Positions 42,087 through 52,149 of a DNA stretch of 64,000 nucleotides are shown here, in pieces. Every line of letters starts with the position of its first letter. Position 1 is the stretch's first letter. The position numbers and the translations under genes are program-made. The notes beneath the pieces are model-generated. The model saw only the letters and a program-made list of their open reading frames with translations. It was not told the origin of the DNA and searched no databases. Source of the stretch: Dendrolimus kikuchii (lineage: Eukaryota > Arthropoda > Insecta > Lepidoptera > Lasiocampidae); NCBI GenBank assembly GCA_019925095.2, contig CM034410.1:15978436-16042435 (forward strand), given 5' to 3'.

Positions 42087-45000
42087 GTAAGTATACATTG
42101 AAATTGTTCAAGTGCGTGTCTCTTTATGAATAAGAAGTAACTCTGTATTAAGTGATGAAGAAATGACAAATTTCAGTTCATAAATTTTTAGAGTTTCCTA
42201 ATAGCCAGGTAAGGAAAGGAATGCTTCGGTGGTTCGGGCATGTGGAAATAATGCATGATGAAAGAATGACTAAACAGATATACAATGCAAAAGTGGATGG
42301 ATGCAGAAGTCGTGGAAGGTCACGACACACCTTCCATGATCAAATTGATCGTGTACTAGATGAAGGTGATGTCAGGAGCCTTAAGAACAGACGAGCGTGC
42401 ATGACAAGAGCTATGAATGTCAAAGAAGCAAGTGAGGTGTGTAAGAATAAGCCTGAATGGCGCTCTGTTGTTCGTGCCTACCCCGATTGTCACATTGTGT
42501 TCTTAAGAAAGCTCCTAAATGTTAATTCTCCAACGAACCTATTGTTTGATGGTGATAGGCTGTAGAGTTTAATTTTTCAATGTTTAACAATTTACATATT
42601 TCGGTCATAGTGGAAGACATAAACTCCGTGCCTCTATCCGTTATTATAGTTTCAGGAATAGCAAATCTTAAAATAATATTATTAACTAAAGTCCTGGCAA
42701 CAGTTTTAGTATCTTTAGATACATATGTAATAGCCATTTTGGCAAATTAAACTTTGGAACTCTTATGTTTTTGTCATCTCTGTTCGTCATTTCATACATT
42801 TTTTATTTGATATTTTCTTTAACTATATGGATGAAAATCTATAGAAGTGTAATCTATTTTATTGTAAGGCAAATAGAACATTTACCGCTTGGAAATCTGT
42901 TTCGATTAGTTTTTATGAGCATTTCCCGATTCATTCGGCTTTTGGAGATCTTTTTCGCTTGGTTATATCCGTTATTTTTCTTTATTCACATTTATTTTAC
43001 AATTTTTGGATGACTATCAGCTATTCACATAATAATAAAAATAGCACATATCAACCCGCAGGGGGGCTTTGTGGCGAAGTCTTAGGTGAGTAGCGACACC
43101 TCGTACCTGACTCCGGGGGCCAAGACAAAGCCCCCGCCTCCGTGCTTGCCTTAGCCAGCCGGCACGGAGTGGAGATCGCTAGAGCTAAGACTCAAGCTCC
43201 AGGGGTGGAAGTGATAAATGGCATTACGTCAGAAGTAGCTTCGGTGAACCTGCAGACCACCTCTCTACACCCCTTAGACACTCACACCCATGTTGCCCCT
43301 GTCTTTATGGCATTTTTTGGGGCCCATGCAGGGAGTGACGAGTCACCGTCTGCTCACTTTTCCATGTTCCCTGAACATTGCGGCGGGCAGACGCCATAGT
43401 CCCTATATTCCCAGACCCCTAGTACCACTAGCAGTTGACCCCAATAGCCCGGTAATTTTTGTCCTCATTTCCGACAATAGTCCAACACTGGCCCGGGCTT
43501 GTCCTTGGGTGCATTACTGTATAGTGTAGACAGGGATAATCGCCGGTCAGTGTCACGCCGCATTTACATTAAATTTGTCAAGGGGCCTCTACGTGTTGGC
43601 CTTCCCATGGCCCCGCGCAAGCCCTCCAAATGTCCGGGCCATTTTTATGGCCCGTGGTCTCGAAAGACATACAAACACATATCTACTTGTTCTGTACACT
43701 CTCGTCTCATTTCGCAATTTCGCCGTCGTTGTAACATCTTATAAGTAGCTGAGTTTAAAAGAATATTTTGATTTTCCAGTACAAGAGAAGCTATCAAAAC
43801 CATTCGAGTCCGTCTTGGAAGTGTGAACTACAAGAAAGGCGGAGTAGTAGTCCCGGTCAAGTTGTTCCATATCCATCCTTACTTCGACGACAGAAAGCCT
43901 CTTTTTGATATTGCTCTGATAATGTTGGCAAATCCCGTCAGATATACGTCCAAAATCTATCCCGTTACATTGAGAAATATACCAAGAGAGGTCGCTGCTT
44001 CGCATTTCATCGTTACATCCTGGTCTGGGTCTGTGGTGAGTTTTATTTAAATCGACAAACACACACACTGTATATTCTCTGAGTCCTAGGATGTAACTTT
44101 GTTTTTAACCGACTTCAAAAAAAGGAGATTCTCAATCCATCGTGTAAATATTTTTTATGTTCAGCCACACCTTTGTTGTTTCTGAACCGATTTTGATGAC
44201 GCTTTTTACGTTAGATTTAGTACAGCTTTAAGATGGTTTCGTATATATTTCATTGTAATTGGATGCCATATACTAGAGATGCCAAGAATATTCGGCTCGG
44301 CCGAATACTATGTAGTATTCGGCCAAATACCGAGTGGTGAAGAAGGTGGCCGAATACTGAGTGAAGCCGAATTGGATGATACTTTTTACGTTAGATTTAA
44401 TACAGCTTTAAGATGGTTTCGTATATATTTCATTGTTATTGGATGCCATATACTAGAGATGCCAAGAATATTCGGTTCGGCCGAATACTATGTAGTATTC
44501 GGCCAAATACCGAGTGGTGAAGAAGGTGGCCGAATACTGAGTGAAGCCGAATTTGATGATACTTTTTACGTTAGATTTAATACAGCTTTAAGATGGTTTC
44601 GTATATATTTCATTGTTATTGGATGCCATATACTAGAGATGCCAAGAATATTCGGCTCGGCCGAATACTATGTAGTGTTCGGCCAAATACCGAGTGGTGA
44701 AGAAGGTGGCCGAATACTGAGTGGAGCCGAATTTGATGATACTTTTTACGTTAGATTTAATACAGCTTTAAGATGGTTTCGTATATATTTCATTGTTATT
44801 GGATGCCATATACTAGAGATGCCAAGAATATTCGGCTCGGCCGAATACTATGTAGTATTCGACCAAATACCGAGTGGTGAAGAAGGTGGCCGAATGCTGA
44901 GTGAAGCCGAATTGGTTGATACTTTTTACGTTACATTTAATACAGCTTTAAGATGGTTTCGTATATATTTCATTGTTATTGGATGCCATATACTAGAGAT

Positions 45001-48000
45001 GCCAAGAATATTCGGCTCGGCCGAATACTATGTAGTATTCGGCCAAATACCGAGTGGTGAAGAAGGTGGCCGAATACTGAGTGAAGCCGAATTGGTTGAT
45101 ACTTTTTACGTTACATTTAATACAGCTTTAAGATGGTTTCGTATATATTTCATTGTTATTGGATGCCATATACTAGAGATGCCAAGAATATTCGGCTCGG
45201 CCGAATACTATGTAGTATTCGGCCAAATACCGAGTGGTGAAGAAGGTGGCCGAATACTGAGTGAAGCCGAATTGGATGATACTTTTTACGTTAGATTTAA
45301 TACAGCTTTAAGATGGTTTCGTATATATTTCATTGTTATTGGATGCCATATACTAAAGATGCCAAGAATATTCGGCTCGGCCGAATACTATGTAGTATTC
45401 GGCCAAATACCGAGTGGTGAAGAAGGTGGCCGAATACTGAGTGAAGCCGAATTGGTTGATACTTTTTACGTTACATTTAATACAGCTTTAAGATGGTTTC
45501 GTATATATTTCATTGTTATTGGATGCCATATACTAGAGATGCCAAGAATATTCGGCTCGGCCGAATACTATGTAGTATTCGACCAAATACCGAGTGGTGA
45601 AGAAGGTGGCCGAATGCTGAGTGAAGCCGAATTGGTTGATACTTTTTACGTTACATTTAATACAGCTTTAAGATGGTTTCGTATATATTTCATTGTTATT
45701 GGATGCCATATACTAGAGATGCCAAGAATATTCGGCTCGGCCAAATACTATGTAGTATTCGGCCAAATACCGAGTGGTGAAGAAGGTGGCCGAATACTGA
45801 GTGAAGCCGAATTTGATGATACTTTTTACGTTAGATTTAGTACAGCTTTAAGATGGTTTCGTATAAATTTCATTGTTATTGGATGCCATATACTAGAGAT
45901 GCCAAGGATATTCGGCTCGGCCGAATACTATGTAGTATTCGGCCAAATACCGAGTGGTGAAGAAGGTGGCCGAATACCGAGTGAAGTCGAATTTGATGAT
46001 ACTTTTTCCATTAGATTCAGTATAGCTTCAGGGTACCCATATTCTTCGATTCGTATAAATTTTATTGTTATTGGGTGCTATATACTAGAGATGCCAAGAA
46101 TATTCGGCTTCTATTCGATATTCGGCCGAATACTGTGTAGTATTCACACAGGTGTCAGTCAAATTAACTAAATACACTCCTAAAATTATGTCAACAAGTA
46201 TGTATTTGTTATTTTGTTGGTAATCAATAATTCTGACATAATGGTAGTTAAAATAACAAAAAAATAATAGTTTACAATCTCGCGAGATAGATTATAATTT
46301 AACGGTATTTATAATTTGACGGTGACATTTACATCTCTAAAAATGTAATCAATTTTTTTCAAACCAGGACTTAAACAAACCTCGCAAGCATGTCAACTCA
46401 ATGGAAATAATCAAAAGTCAAAGGATACTGAGAGTTACCCACCTGCATCCGACAGATCCTGAGGACTGTGAGGAAGAGCTGAAGGAGATGGGGATCAATA
46501 GCACCAGGACTGTCATGTGTCTCGACCCAGGAGTTAAGACAGACCCTTGTGTGGTATGGTTTTGAATATGTTTTTTTTATTTTTTCTCGTTAGAACTGGC
46601 CCGAATCCTGCAGAACTTTCCTAGCGAAAGCATGATAATCTTCTACACATGCTTTTGCAAACATACCTGATGCACTACAGAACCGGAGCAGCTCCACCAA
46701 CATCCTGAAACAATTGTTAGTACTGTTGGTCCATAAACTGCATGTATAGAATACCTAGCAGTAAGCTTTAAATAGGCTTATTTTATTGGCGTCAGAAGAA
46801 ACGAACCAATTTCATCGAACCGCCAGCGCCCTAAGCTGCCTCTCCACATCGGCATGATCCTTAAGATCCTTGATAACAGCATGTCCGAAGTGTTTAAATC
46901 GGTCAACAAGATTTAGTATTGTTAAAACTTACGCCCCGATAAAGACAAATTCCACGGATAGATCTGTAAAAACACATTTTATAACCTGTCGGCATTTGAA
47001 CTAATTGTAATCCTTTATGATCGTCTTCTTTTGTTCCCTTATTTATTGGAATACGTTTCTAGTTATTGTGGATAATAGCCTATTGTCCTATCGTACTCAC
47101 TCAAGAGCATCATTAGCCGGGTGTAGCAGATTACAAGTACAAGCTAATTGTAGGAAATTGTGTCGACGTTGCCGGGCGGGCACATTTGCATTTGTGAAGT
47201 ATAAAACGACGACCTGATAGAGAGAGGAGGCAGTTGAGCTACAACTACGATACGGGCGTGACATGTCTACATTCGGGAATCTAATAGTGACGGACTTTGC
47301 GCGTTTTATTGAATTACGACCTTCTGCATTACGCTTGGATTGTTGTGTTCGGTTATATTTGTACCTGTGTTATACGTGTTTGTATAGTTCTAACAAACTC
47401 TATAATCATTCTAACGGTATTTTAGTTCGAGTCCCGCTAACTCGTAACAGTACCTTTTAACATAAGGTTACACTATAGGTATAATAAGTTAACACTAGCT
47501 GACCCATCCCCACTTCGCTGGGCGTCATTATTAACCCCTTTCAGAGGCCAAATTTAACATTATTTTTATCCACAAGCTGCCAGCTGCCATTAATATTGCC
47601 GCAACAAAACCTAGAGAATTATATCGTCTCTTTTTTTCTAATACAAATTCAATGTAGTTAGAGGGAGAAAGCATCAGTTCAACGTTCGTTTCAATTATCT
47701 GTATTTGACCACAAATTTGTGGTGCTTCCCAATTAACCGTTATGACAGTTAGAGAACAAATTTATGGTGGTTCCGTCTTAAAAGGTTAAATACACAGGCA
47801 CATACTCATATGAAGGTTTAATTAAGCTTTGTAACTTTTAATTAATTCATAAACGCAGAAAGCACTTACAGTGCCTCGTACGAGGATGTGCGCAATCTTG
47901 CACAGAACGTTGTAGCTGTTACATATTTGACAGGCGTTTCCGTGCCCAATTCACCGGGTGTCATTAAAATATTAAAATATATTATTAATCAAAATCAAAT

Positions 48001-48694
48001 AGCCTATGTCACTCAAGAATAATGTAGCTTTCAATCGGTAAAATAATTTTCAAAATCGGTACATTAATGCTGGAGATTACCCCGAACATCCAAACTCACA
48101 AACTTTACCTCTTTATAATATTAGTATTTTTTTATTTCTTTTTTATTGCAGGAGTTCAGCAGACAGGCAGACGGCCCACTTGATGTAAAGCGGTACCATC
48201 GCCTATGGACATTTGCAACACCGAAGCTGCTACAAACGCGCTGCTGCTCTCTTAAGGGAGACTGGAACCTGGTCACTAATGCCGGAACACAACTCAAGGT
48301 TATTATGGCGGCTTACTCTAGACCAGGGGTGGTAGCCATCCTCCAGTCGGGCAAATACCCTACCACCTGGCTGTGGGTTGTTTTGTTGAAATTGTATTCG
48401 TTCTACGTTCCTGCACGGATAGGTATGATATTATAGTGCTTCTGAGGAATAACACCGAAATTTTCACTGTTTTCATATTTTCAGAGAGATGTCGGTGCTC
48501 CTGTTGTGTTGAACGGAATCCTCTGGGGCATAATATCCTCGTGGAAACCGGAGAATTGCGATGAAGAGCTGACTGGACCTTCTTTAGTGACTCTGGTGTC
48601 AGAAGACCAAATTAGCACCTGGTTGCATTCCACTATACATGGCCACAGTTGGGAGTTCCAGAAGAATGTTATTGATTATAATGATGTTGATTAA
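41845..48694 (+). CDS. Inactive trypsin-like serine protease homologue (4 exons, 297 aa)
   Basis: Exons 41845-42086, 43780-44035, 46368-46553 and 48485-48694 join in frame with GT/AG introns. The product has a signal peptide (about residues 1-17, cut after VNA) and one chymotrypsin-fold domain, so it is secreted. Family landmarks: GALIDENWVVTDADS, where the usual TAAHC is TDADS (His57 is Asp77, Cys58 is Ser78); DIALIML, keeping Asp102 as Asp124; DPCVRDVGAPVV, where GDSGGP has become RDVGAP (Ser195 is Val231); and GIISSW. Cys42 and the RIVGG activation site are also absent. Protease activity is therefore excluded; a binding, cofactor or decoy role is inferred by analogy with insect serine protease homologues. 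The intact frame and splice sites argue against a pseudogene. A 20-residue C-terminal extension is acidic at its end. Introns are packed with repeats. Confidence 0.88.
42211..42485 (+). mobile_element. LINE-B fragment in intron 1, 3'-truncated
   Basis: Encodes the usual LRWFGHVEIMHDERM to SVVRAYP, then stops abruptly without RELA or the (TATG)n tail. The only LINE-B here lacking its 3' end, so it was cut by a later deletion or rearrangement. Confidence 0.85.
42515..42745 (-). pseudogene. Gypsy-type integrase core fragment in intron 1
   Basis: A 71-codon minus-strand frame covers part of the integrase catalytic core of a Ty3/gypsy retrotransposon: the second acidic residue in an ITDRGTEF block and the HHQTIGSLEN block with the catalytic Glu. 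The rest of the element is absent and no LTR flanks it. A relic. Confidence 0.85.
42746..43040. other. Intron 1, unassigned
   Basis: T-rich intronic DNA, no recognised element. Confidence 0.4.
43041..43740. mobile_element. GC-rich retroelement-like block in intron 1
   Basis: Base composition jumps from AT-rich intron to GC-rich. GGGGGCTTTGTGGCGAAG and CAAGACAAAGCCCCC form an inverted pair near its left end. It resembles the untranslated parts of R1/jockey-type LINEs seen at 54085 and 56535, but no coding motif was recognised. Confidence 0.4.
43780..44035 (+). CDS. Protease homologue exon 2
   Basis: 256 bp: completes Leu81 and encodes 85 residues, including the HPYFDDRKPLFDIALIML block with the retained triad Asp124. 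It ends on a codon boundary (SGSV) before GTGAGT. Confidence 0.85.
44100..44195 (+). mobile_element. Element D scrap preceding the array
   Basis: AACCGACTTCAAAAAAAGGA, then a 'TGAACCGATTTTGATGA' phrase that runs straight into the first unit of the 180-bp array. Suggests the array grew from a D element carrying a hAT-like insertion. Confidence 0.5.
44196..46172 (+). repeat. 180-bp tandem array (about 10.5 units) in intron 2
   Basis: GCCAAGAATATTCGG recurs at 44281 and every 180 bp to 45901, then once more in a degenerate unit near 46093. Each unit contains the perfect palindrome GGCCGAATAC-TATGTA-GTATTCGGCC (arms of 10). Because 180 is divisible by 3 and one frame lacks stops, a 630-codon frame (44279-46171) of 60-residue repeats results. 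Units 4 and 8 share four substitutions, pointing to segmental duplication. The TAGAGATG...TTCGG core resembles hAT-type MITE ends. It lies wholly inside an intron and has no recognisable protein fold, so it is most likely non-coding. Confidence 0.95.
46368..46553 (+). CDS. Protease homologue exon 3
   Basis: 186 bp, 62 codons, DLNKPRKHV to DPCV, phase 0 at both ends. Carries Cys217 and Cys227, the latter just before the altered nucleophile loop. Confidence 0.85.
46554..46919. other. Intron 3, unassigned
   Basis: No recognised element. CATAAACTGCATG-type phrases and a CTAGC motif only. Confidence 0.35.
46920..47449 (+). mobile_element. Solo LTR, copy 2, in intron 3
   Basis: 530 bp, TGTTAAAAC to CGTAACA, with near-duplication GTAT/GTAC. 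Same family as copy 1. Sense to the protease homologue, bringing a GTATAAAACG TATA box and AATAAA-like signals into the intron. Confidence 0.85.
47495..48124 (-). mobile_element. Helitron-like element in intron 3
   Basis: Begins CTAG before 'CTGACCC', contains AAATAGCCTATGTCACTC and ends ACTTTACCTCTTTATAA, matching the ends of 32994-33182 inverted. The middle carries extra sequence with a second GCCCAATTCACCGGGTGTC phrase. Confidence 0.55.
48127..48422 (-). mobile_element. SINE-A in intron 3, antisense
   Basis: Has a deletion near the CCGTGCAGG end. On the gene strand it supplies TTTTTTATTGCAG (AG at 48150-48151) and, just past its end, a donor-like AG|GTATGA at 48423. The 271 bp between would shift the frame if exonised. 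Confidence 0.85.
48485..48694 (+). CDS. Protease homologue exon 4
   Basis: 210 bp: RDVGAPVV (dead nucleophile loop), GIISSW, CDEELTGPSLVTLVSE, the C-terminal helix and a YNDVD end, TAA at 48692-48694. Confidence 0.85.
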   Translation, partial: RDVGAPVVLNGILWGIISSWKPENCDEELTGPSLVTLVSEDQISTWLHSTIHGHSWEFQKNVIDYNDVD

Positions 48695-48698
48695 TAAA
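48693..48698 (+). terminator. Polyadenylation signal overlapping the stop
   Basis: AATAAA overlaps the last two bases of the stop codon, which would give a very short 3' UTR. A more distal site cannot be excluded. Confidence 0.4.
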
Positions 48699-48719
48699 TA
48701 CTTAAGCTTTTTACTAGAG

Positions 48720-48965
48720 TCCTGTGGCTATTTTGGCATTTGAATTTTTCTCATCAGTCTTTGTTCTCGCAGTCATTTAAAAAAAAATGACTGATGAGAA
48801 AAATTCAGTCATTATTCTCATTGGTCATTTTTGTCGTCACTCTTTTCTCAGCCGTTGTTCTCACAATCATTTTTCTTGTCGGTCATTCTTCTTCTCGATC
48901 AGTTTTCCCGCCAGCCTTTTTTGTTGTAACTTTTTTCTCGTCAGGCATTTTTCTATGAAGTCTAG
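48720..48965. repeat. T-rich degenerate repeats downstream of the gene
   Basis: Roughly 20-bp units built on GTCATTTTTCTCGTC recur about eight times, and TTTTTCTCATCAGTC is matched by its inverse GACTGATGAGAAAAA at 48788. Confidence 0.6.
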
Positions 48966-49330
48966 TGAAAGTCTATTTATTGCATTTTTAATTTTATTAA
49001 AATGATTTTAGCGACATTTACAAAATGTTACTTGTCACGGTATATAGCTGTTAAACAAGCAGTGTTGTTGACCTGCTTCGTGTTTAACTTCATTACTTAA
49101 ATGAAATATGTATAAATAATAAAACTGTCTCGTTAAGACATAAAGCAGAGGCAAATGATAAAAGATAGTGGACTTGAAACACGATGGTATACTGTGGCCG
49201 AAGTTATAAGCGTCAACTTTATCAAGTATTACTAGAAATTAATTTACTCTTTCATTAATAAAAAAATGTAATTTAGAATGATCCAATGACTTTTAGAATA
49301 ATGACATAAACTTTTTTTTTAATACTTATT
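48966..49330. other. Unassigned DNA
   Basis: No supported gene. Confidence 0.4.
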
Positions 49331-49599
49331 GATGAAAGAATGACTAAACAGATATACAATGCTAAAGTGGATGGATGCAGAAGTCGTGGAAGGCCACGAC
49401 ACACCTTCCATGATCAAATTGATCGCGTACTAGCAGAAGGTGATGTCATGAGCCTTAAGAACAGACGAGCGTGCATGACAAGAGTTATGAATGTCAAAGA
49501 AGCAAGTGAGGTGTGTAAGAATGGGCCTAAATGGCGCTCTGTTGTTCGTGCCTACCCCGCAAGGGAACTAGCGTGAAGTTATGTATGTATGTATGTATG
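49331..49599 (+). mobile_element. LINE-B 3' fragment
   Basis: 78-codon frame to AYPARELA, (TATG)n tail, 8-bp duplication TACTTATT (49323-49330, 49600-49607). Confidence 0.9.
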
Positions 49600-50122
49600 T
49601 ACTTATTTAATTTTTTTTAATCTCTATTTAGTTAGTAATTATTGTGACATGTTTTTCAATTTTATTCAATATTGACCTAATGTAAATTAAATTGACATTT
49701 TATTTATGTAATTTTCGTATAATTGTATATTTATTTTTTTGTAATTAACTATTTGAGCTAATTTTTATTTTTATTACATAATTTATTTTTTAGTGGAAAC
49801 TTGATTGATATATGTATTAATTTTATGTTTTATATTTAAGAACATTAATTATTATATGTTTTCCAAACAAATTAAATAATAAATAATTAATTCTCACAGC
49901 TGAGTGCACACCTTGTTTGCTGAAAATGGGGCGTAAAAATTTTCAAAACTGATATTGTAAGGTCGTGGAAAGTAAACTCCAAATGTTTACTTATGTTTTC
50001 AATTGCAGGGACGGCTTCATTAAAGTAAAAGTTTACATAACAAAAAAGGCAATTTTTGAAGCATAGTCGTCTCACAAATAACGTGGAAGTGGGAAGAGTT
50101 TGGCTGGAAACCGTAGTAACGT
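49600..50122. other. Unassigned, very AT-rich
   Basis: No gene. CACCTTGTTTGCTGAAAAT at 49910 is the inverse of a phrase at 29221. Confidence 0.4.
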
Positions 50123-50310
50123 TTTTTTTTTTGAGCTGGACCCAGGCTGAATAGCCACAGATGGCTGTTTCAGCGATACCGGACTTTGGAGGCGTTCAGC
50201 CCAAAAGTAGCGCGCTCGAGGAGGCACCTCCTGACTGGTTCGACTTCGGCTCGACCGCTGCGAGGATTGACCCTACATAGAATTTAGTCATAAAAAGCTG
50301 AGTAACATCG
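50123..50310 (-). mobile_element. LINE-K 3' end
   Basis: Minus-strand copy: poly(T), GAGCTGGACCCAGGCTGAAT, then the AGGAGGTGCCTCC palindromic block. Confidence 0.75.
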
Positions 50311-50785
50311 ATACATATATTGGACTTGACTTTATGTTGTTGGTCCGAAGACCTTACAACTTTACCGGGGTTTTTGGGGCGAGTGCCTTCGCGAAGCGAA
50401 GGCGTTCGAGCCCGGGGGGGCAACTTGCTCGAGGGAGCTCCCTAAGGAGTTTTACCTCGGCTGGACTGTTGCCATGAGAGGAGGATGAATTTAATGATGC
50501 CCACCATAGGGCGACACAAAGCACTAATTGAGAACGGGCGACGGGTAATATAAAACCCCAGGGGAAGGATCCCGGCGGGCCGGGATCGGCGGTTCGCGGC
50601 GGCCTACGCTATCTTACTGCCGTTTCGCAACGTGTTATGGCTGGGAGAGAAGAAACGGCGAAAGAAACTTCCCAGCAACACGCCTAGTCTATCCTGTGGG
50701 GGGGGGGGGCTATGTCACCTAACGTCCCCCGCAGAGACGTGGTGAGATCTTGATTGGCGGCGCCTGAGACGCCGCCGTCTATGTC
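50311..50785 (-). mobile_element. LINE-K' 3' region
   Basis: Nearly identical to 59086-59519. Contains GGGAGCTCCCT, GGATCCCGGCGGGCCGGGATC (inverted) and CGTTTCGCAACGTGTTATGG. The latter and the hairpin near the tail are shared in diverged form with LINE-K, so K and K' are related LINE 3' regions. Confidence 0.65.
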
Positions 50786-51040
50786 TGTCTGTGCCTGCCA
50801 GTCTGCCGTCCTAACCGCGGGCGGGCTGACCCCGTCCGTGAGGACTTTACGCGGTCGTCGTACGAGAGCCTTTCGCCGAGGCTTTTAATCGGACGCGAGT
50901 AACATCGATCGTATATGCATGCCACTCTTTAACTACTACATTGTGTAAAGACTATCGTGATTCATAAATGCACAGCGCCATCTATTGTCGAGTAGCAGTT
51001 TTAGTGTGTTACAATATACTTTTATTATAAGATTATTTTT
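50786..51040. other. Unassigned GC-rich then AT-rich DNA
   Basis: Probably continuation of the LINE-K' element (CGCCTGAGACGCCGCC); no coding motif. Confidence 0.35.
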
Positions 51041-51340
51041 GGATGAGTTCAGTAGACCGGTAGACGGCCCACTGGACGGAAAGCGGTTACCATCGCGTAT
51101 GAAAATGTGCAACACCAAAAGTGTTACAAATGTCCTGCTGCTCTCTAAAGGGAGACTGGAACCTGGCCACTAATGCCGGAACACAACTCAAGGTTTTTAT
51201 GGCGGCATGCTCTAGACCAGGGGTGGTAGCCATCCAGTCGGGCAAATACCCTACAACCTGGCTGTGGGTTGTTTAGTCGCCTCTCACGACAGGCCGCCCG
51301 GCCGCAGGAGATTGTATTCTTTCTACGTTCCAGCACGGAT
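51041..51340 (-). mobile_element. SINE-A, nearly full length
   Basis: Missing the T-rich tail; otherwise from GAGTTCAGTAGACCGG to CGTGCTGGAACG. Confidence 0.85.
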
Positions 51341-51359
51341 AAAATTTATTAAATTTATT

Positions 51360-51960
51360 ATAGATATTTTAAATAAATGGCAAAGACGAGCGCTTGTAGG
51401 GACAACAGAGGGAGTTGTCCAACAGACAACAACAACTGAGTCTGAACTGACAACAGAGTTTTTAACCGTGCAGGAACGGAAAAAGAATACAATTTCCTGC
51501 GGCCGGGCGGTTTGTCGTAAGAGGCGACTAAACAACCCACAGCCAGGTGGTAGGGCACTTGCCCGACTGGATGGCTACCACCCCTAGTCTAAAGTATGTC
51601 GCCATAACAGCCTTGAGTTGTGTTCCAGCATTAGTGACCAGGTTCCAGTGACCCTTAAGAGAGCAGCAGCGCATTTGTAGCACCTTTGGTGTTGCAAATG
51701 TCCATAGGCGATGCTAACCGCTTTCCATTAAGTGGGCCGTCTGCCTGTCTGCTGAACTCCTGCAATAAAAAAAAAATAGTTTGGCGGGGTGCGGGGGTTG
51801 TCTTGTGTCGGTTGTCGCCCGCGCAACCCAAGCCAGTCTTAGATCTGCGTCGGGCCGTGATATATGTGTTTTTTGTGCCTACAGACGTCCGCGTGCTGCT
51901 TCTTTTCGATTAAAAAAATCTCGTTTGTTTTTTTTGGTGGAGTTACAACTAACTTGGGCC
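51360..51960 (+). repeat. Family M repeat, copy 2, split by SINE-A
   Basis: Left part 51360-51465 and right part 51778-51960 align with 13130-13365, which lacks the SINE and so shows the pre-insertion arrangement. Confidence 0.6.
51466..51777 (+). mobile_element. SINE-A nested in family M
   Basis: Full length, AACCGTGCAGG start to CTGCAATAAAAAAAAAA. Confidence 0.9.
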
Positions 51961-52149
51961 ATACAATCCCGCTGAATTATCCTAGGTATATCGCGTGGCG
52001 CTTGCCACGTTAATAAGATATTATCTTGGTTTGCGACATCCCTCCCTGCTTACACATATTCTGCAACAGACACCTGTGCTATGTCTAAGAGCATTGTCGA
52101 AATAGAACAGTAAGCACACTTACATGAATTATAATTTGGTTTTAATATT

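Noticed and set aside
42765..43013. A small membrane protein of 82 codons in intron 1
   Set aside because: The T-rich frame gives a hydrophobic translation by composition alone; no start context or family match.
44279..46171. A 630-codon protein-coding gene
   Set aside because: It is a 180-bp satellite inside an intron; frame openness follows from the period being a multiple of 3. No signal, domain or splice context supports a gene.
48788..48815. Hammerhead ribozyme core (CTGATGAG...GAAA)
   Set aside because: The two core boxes are adjacent with no stem II and no matching cleavage-site helix; it is part of a T-rich repeat.
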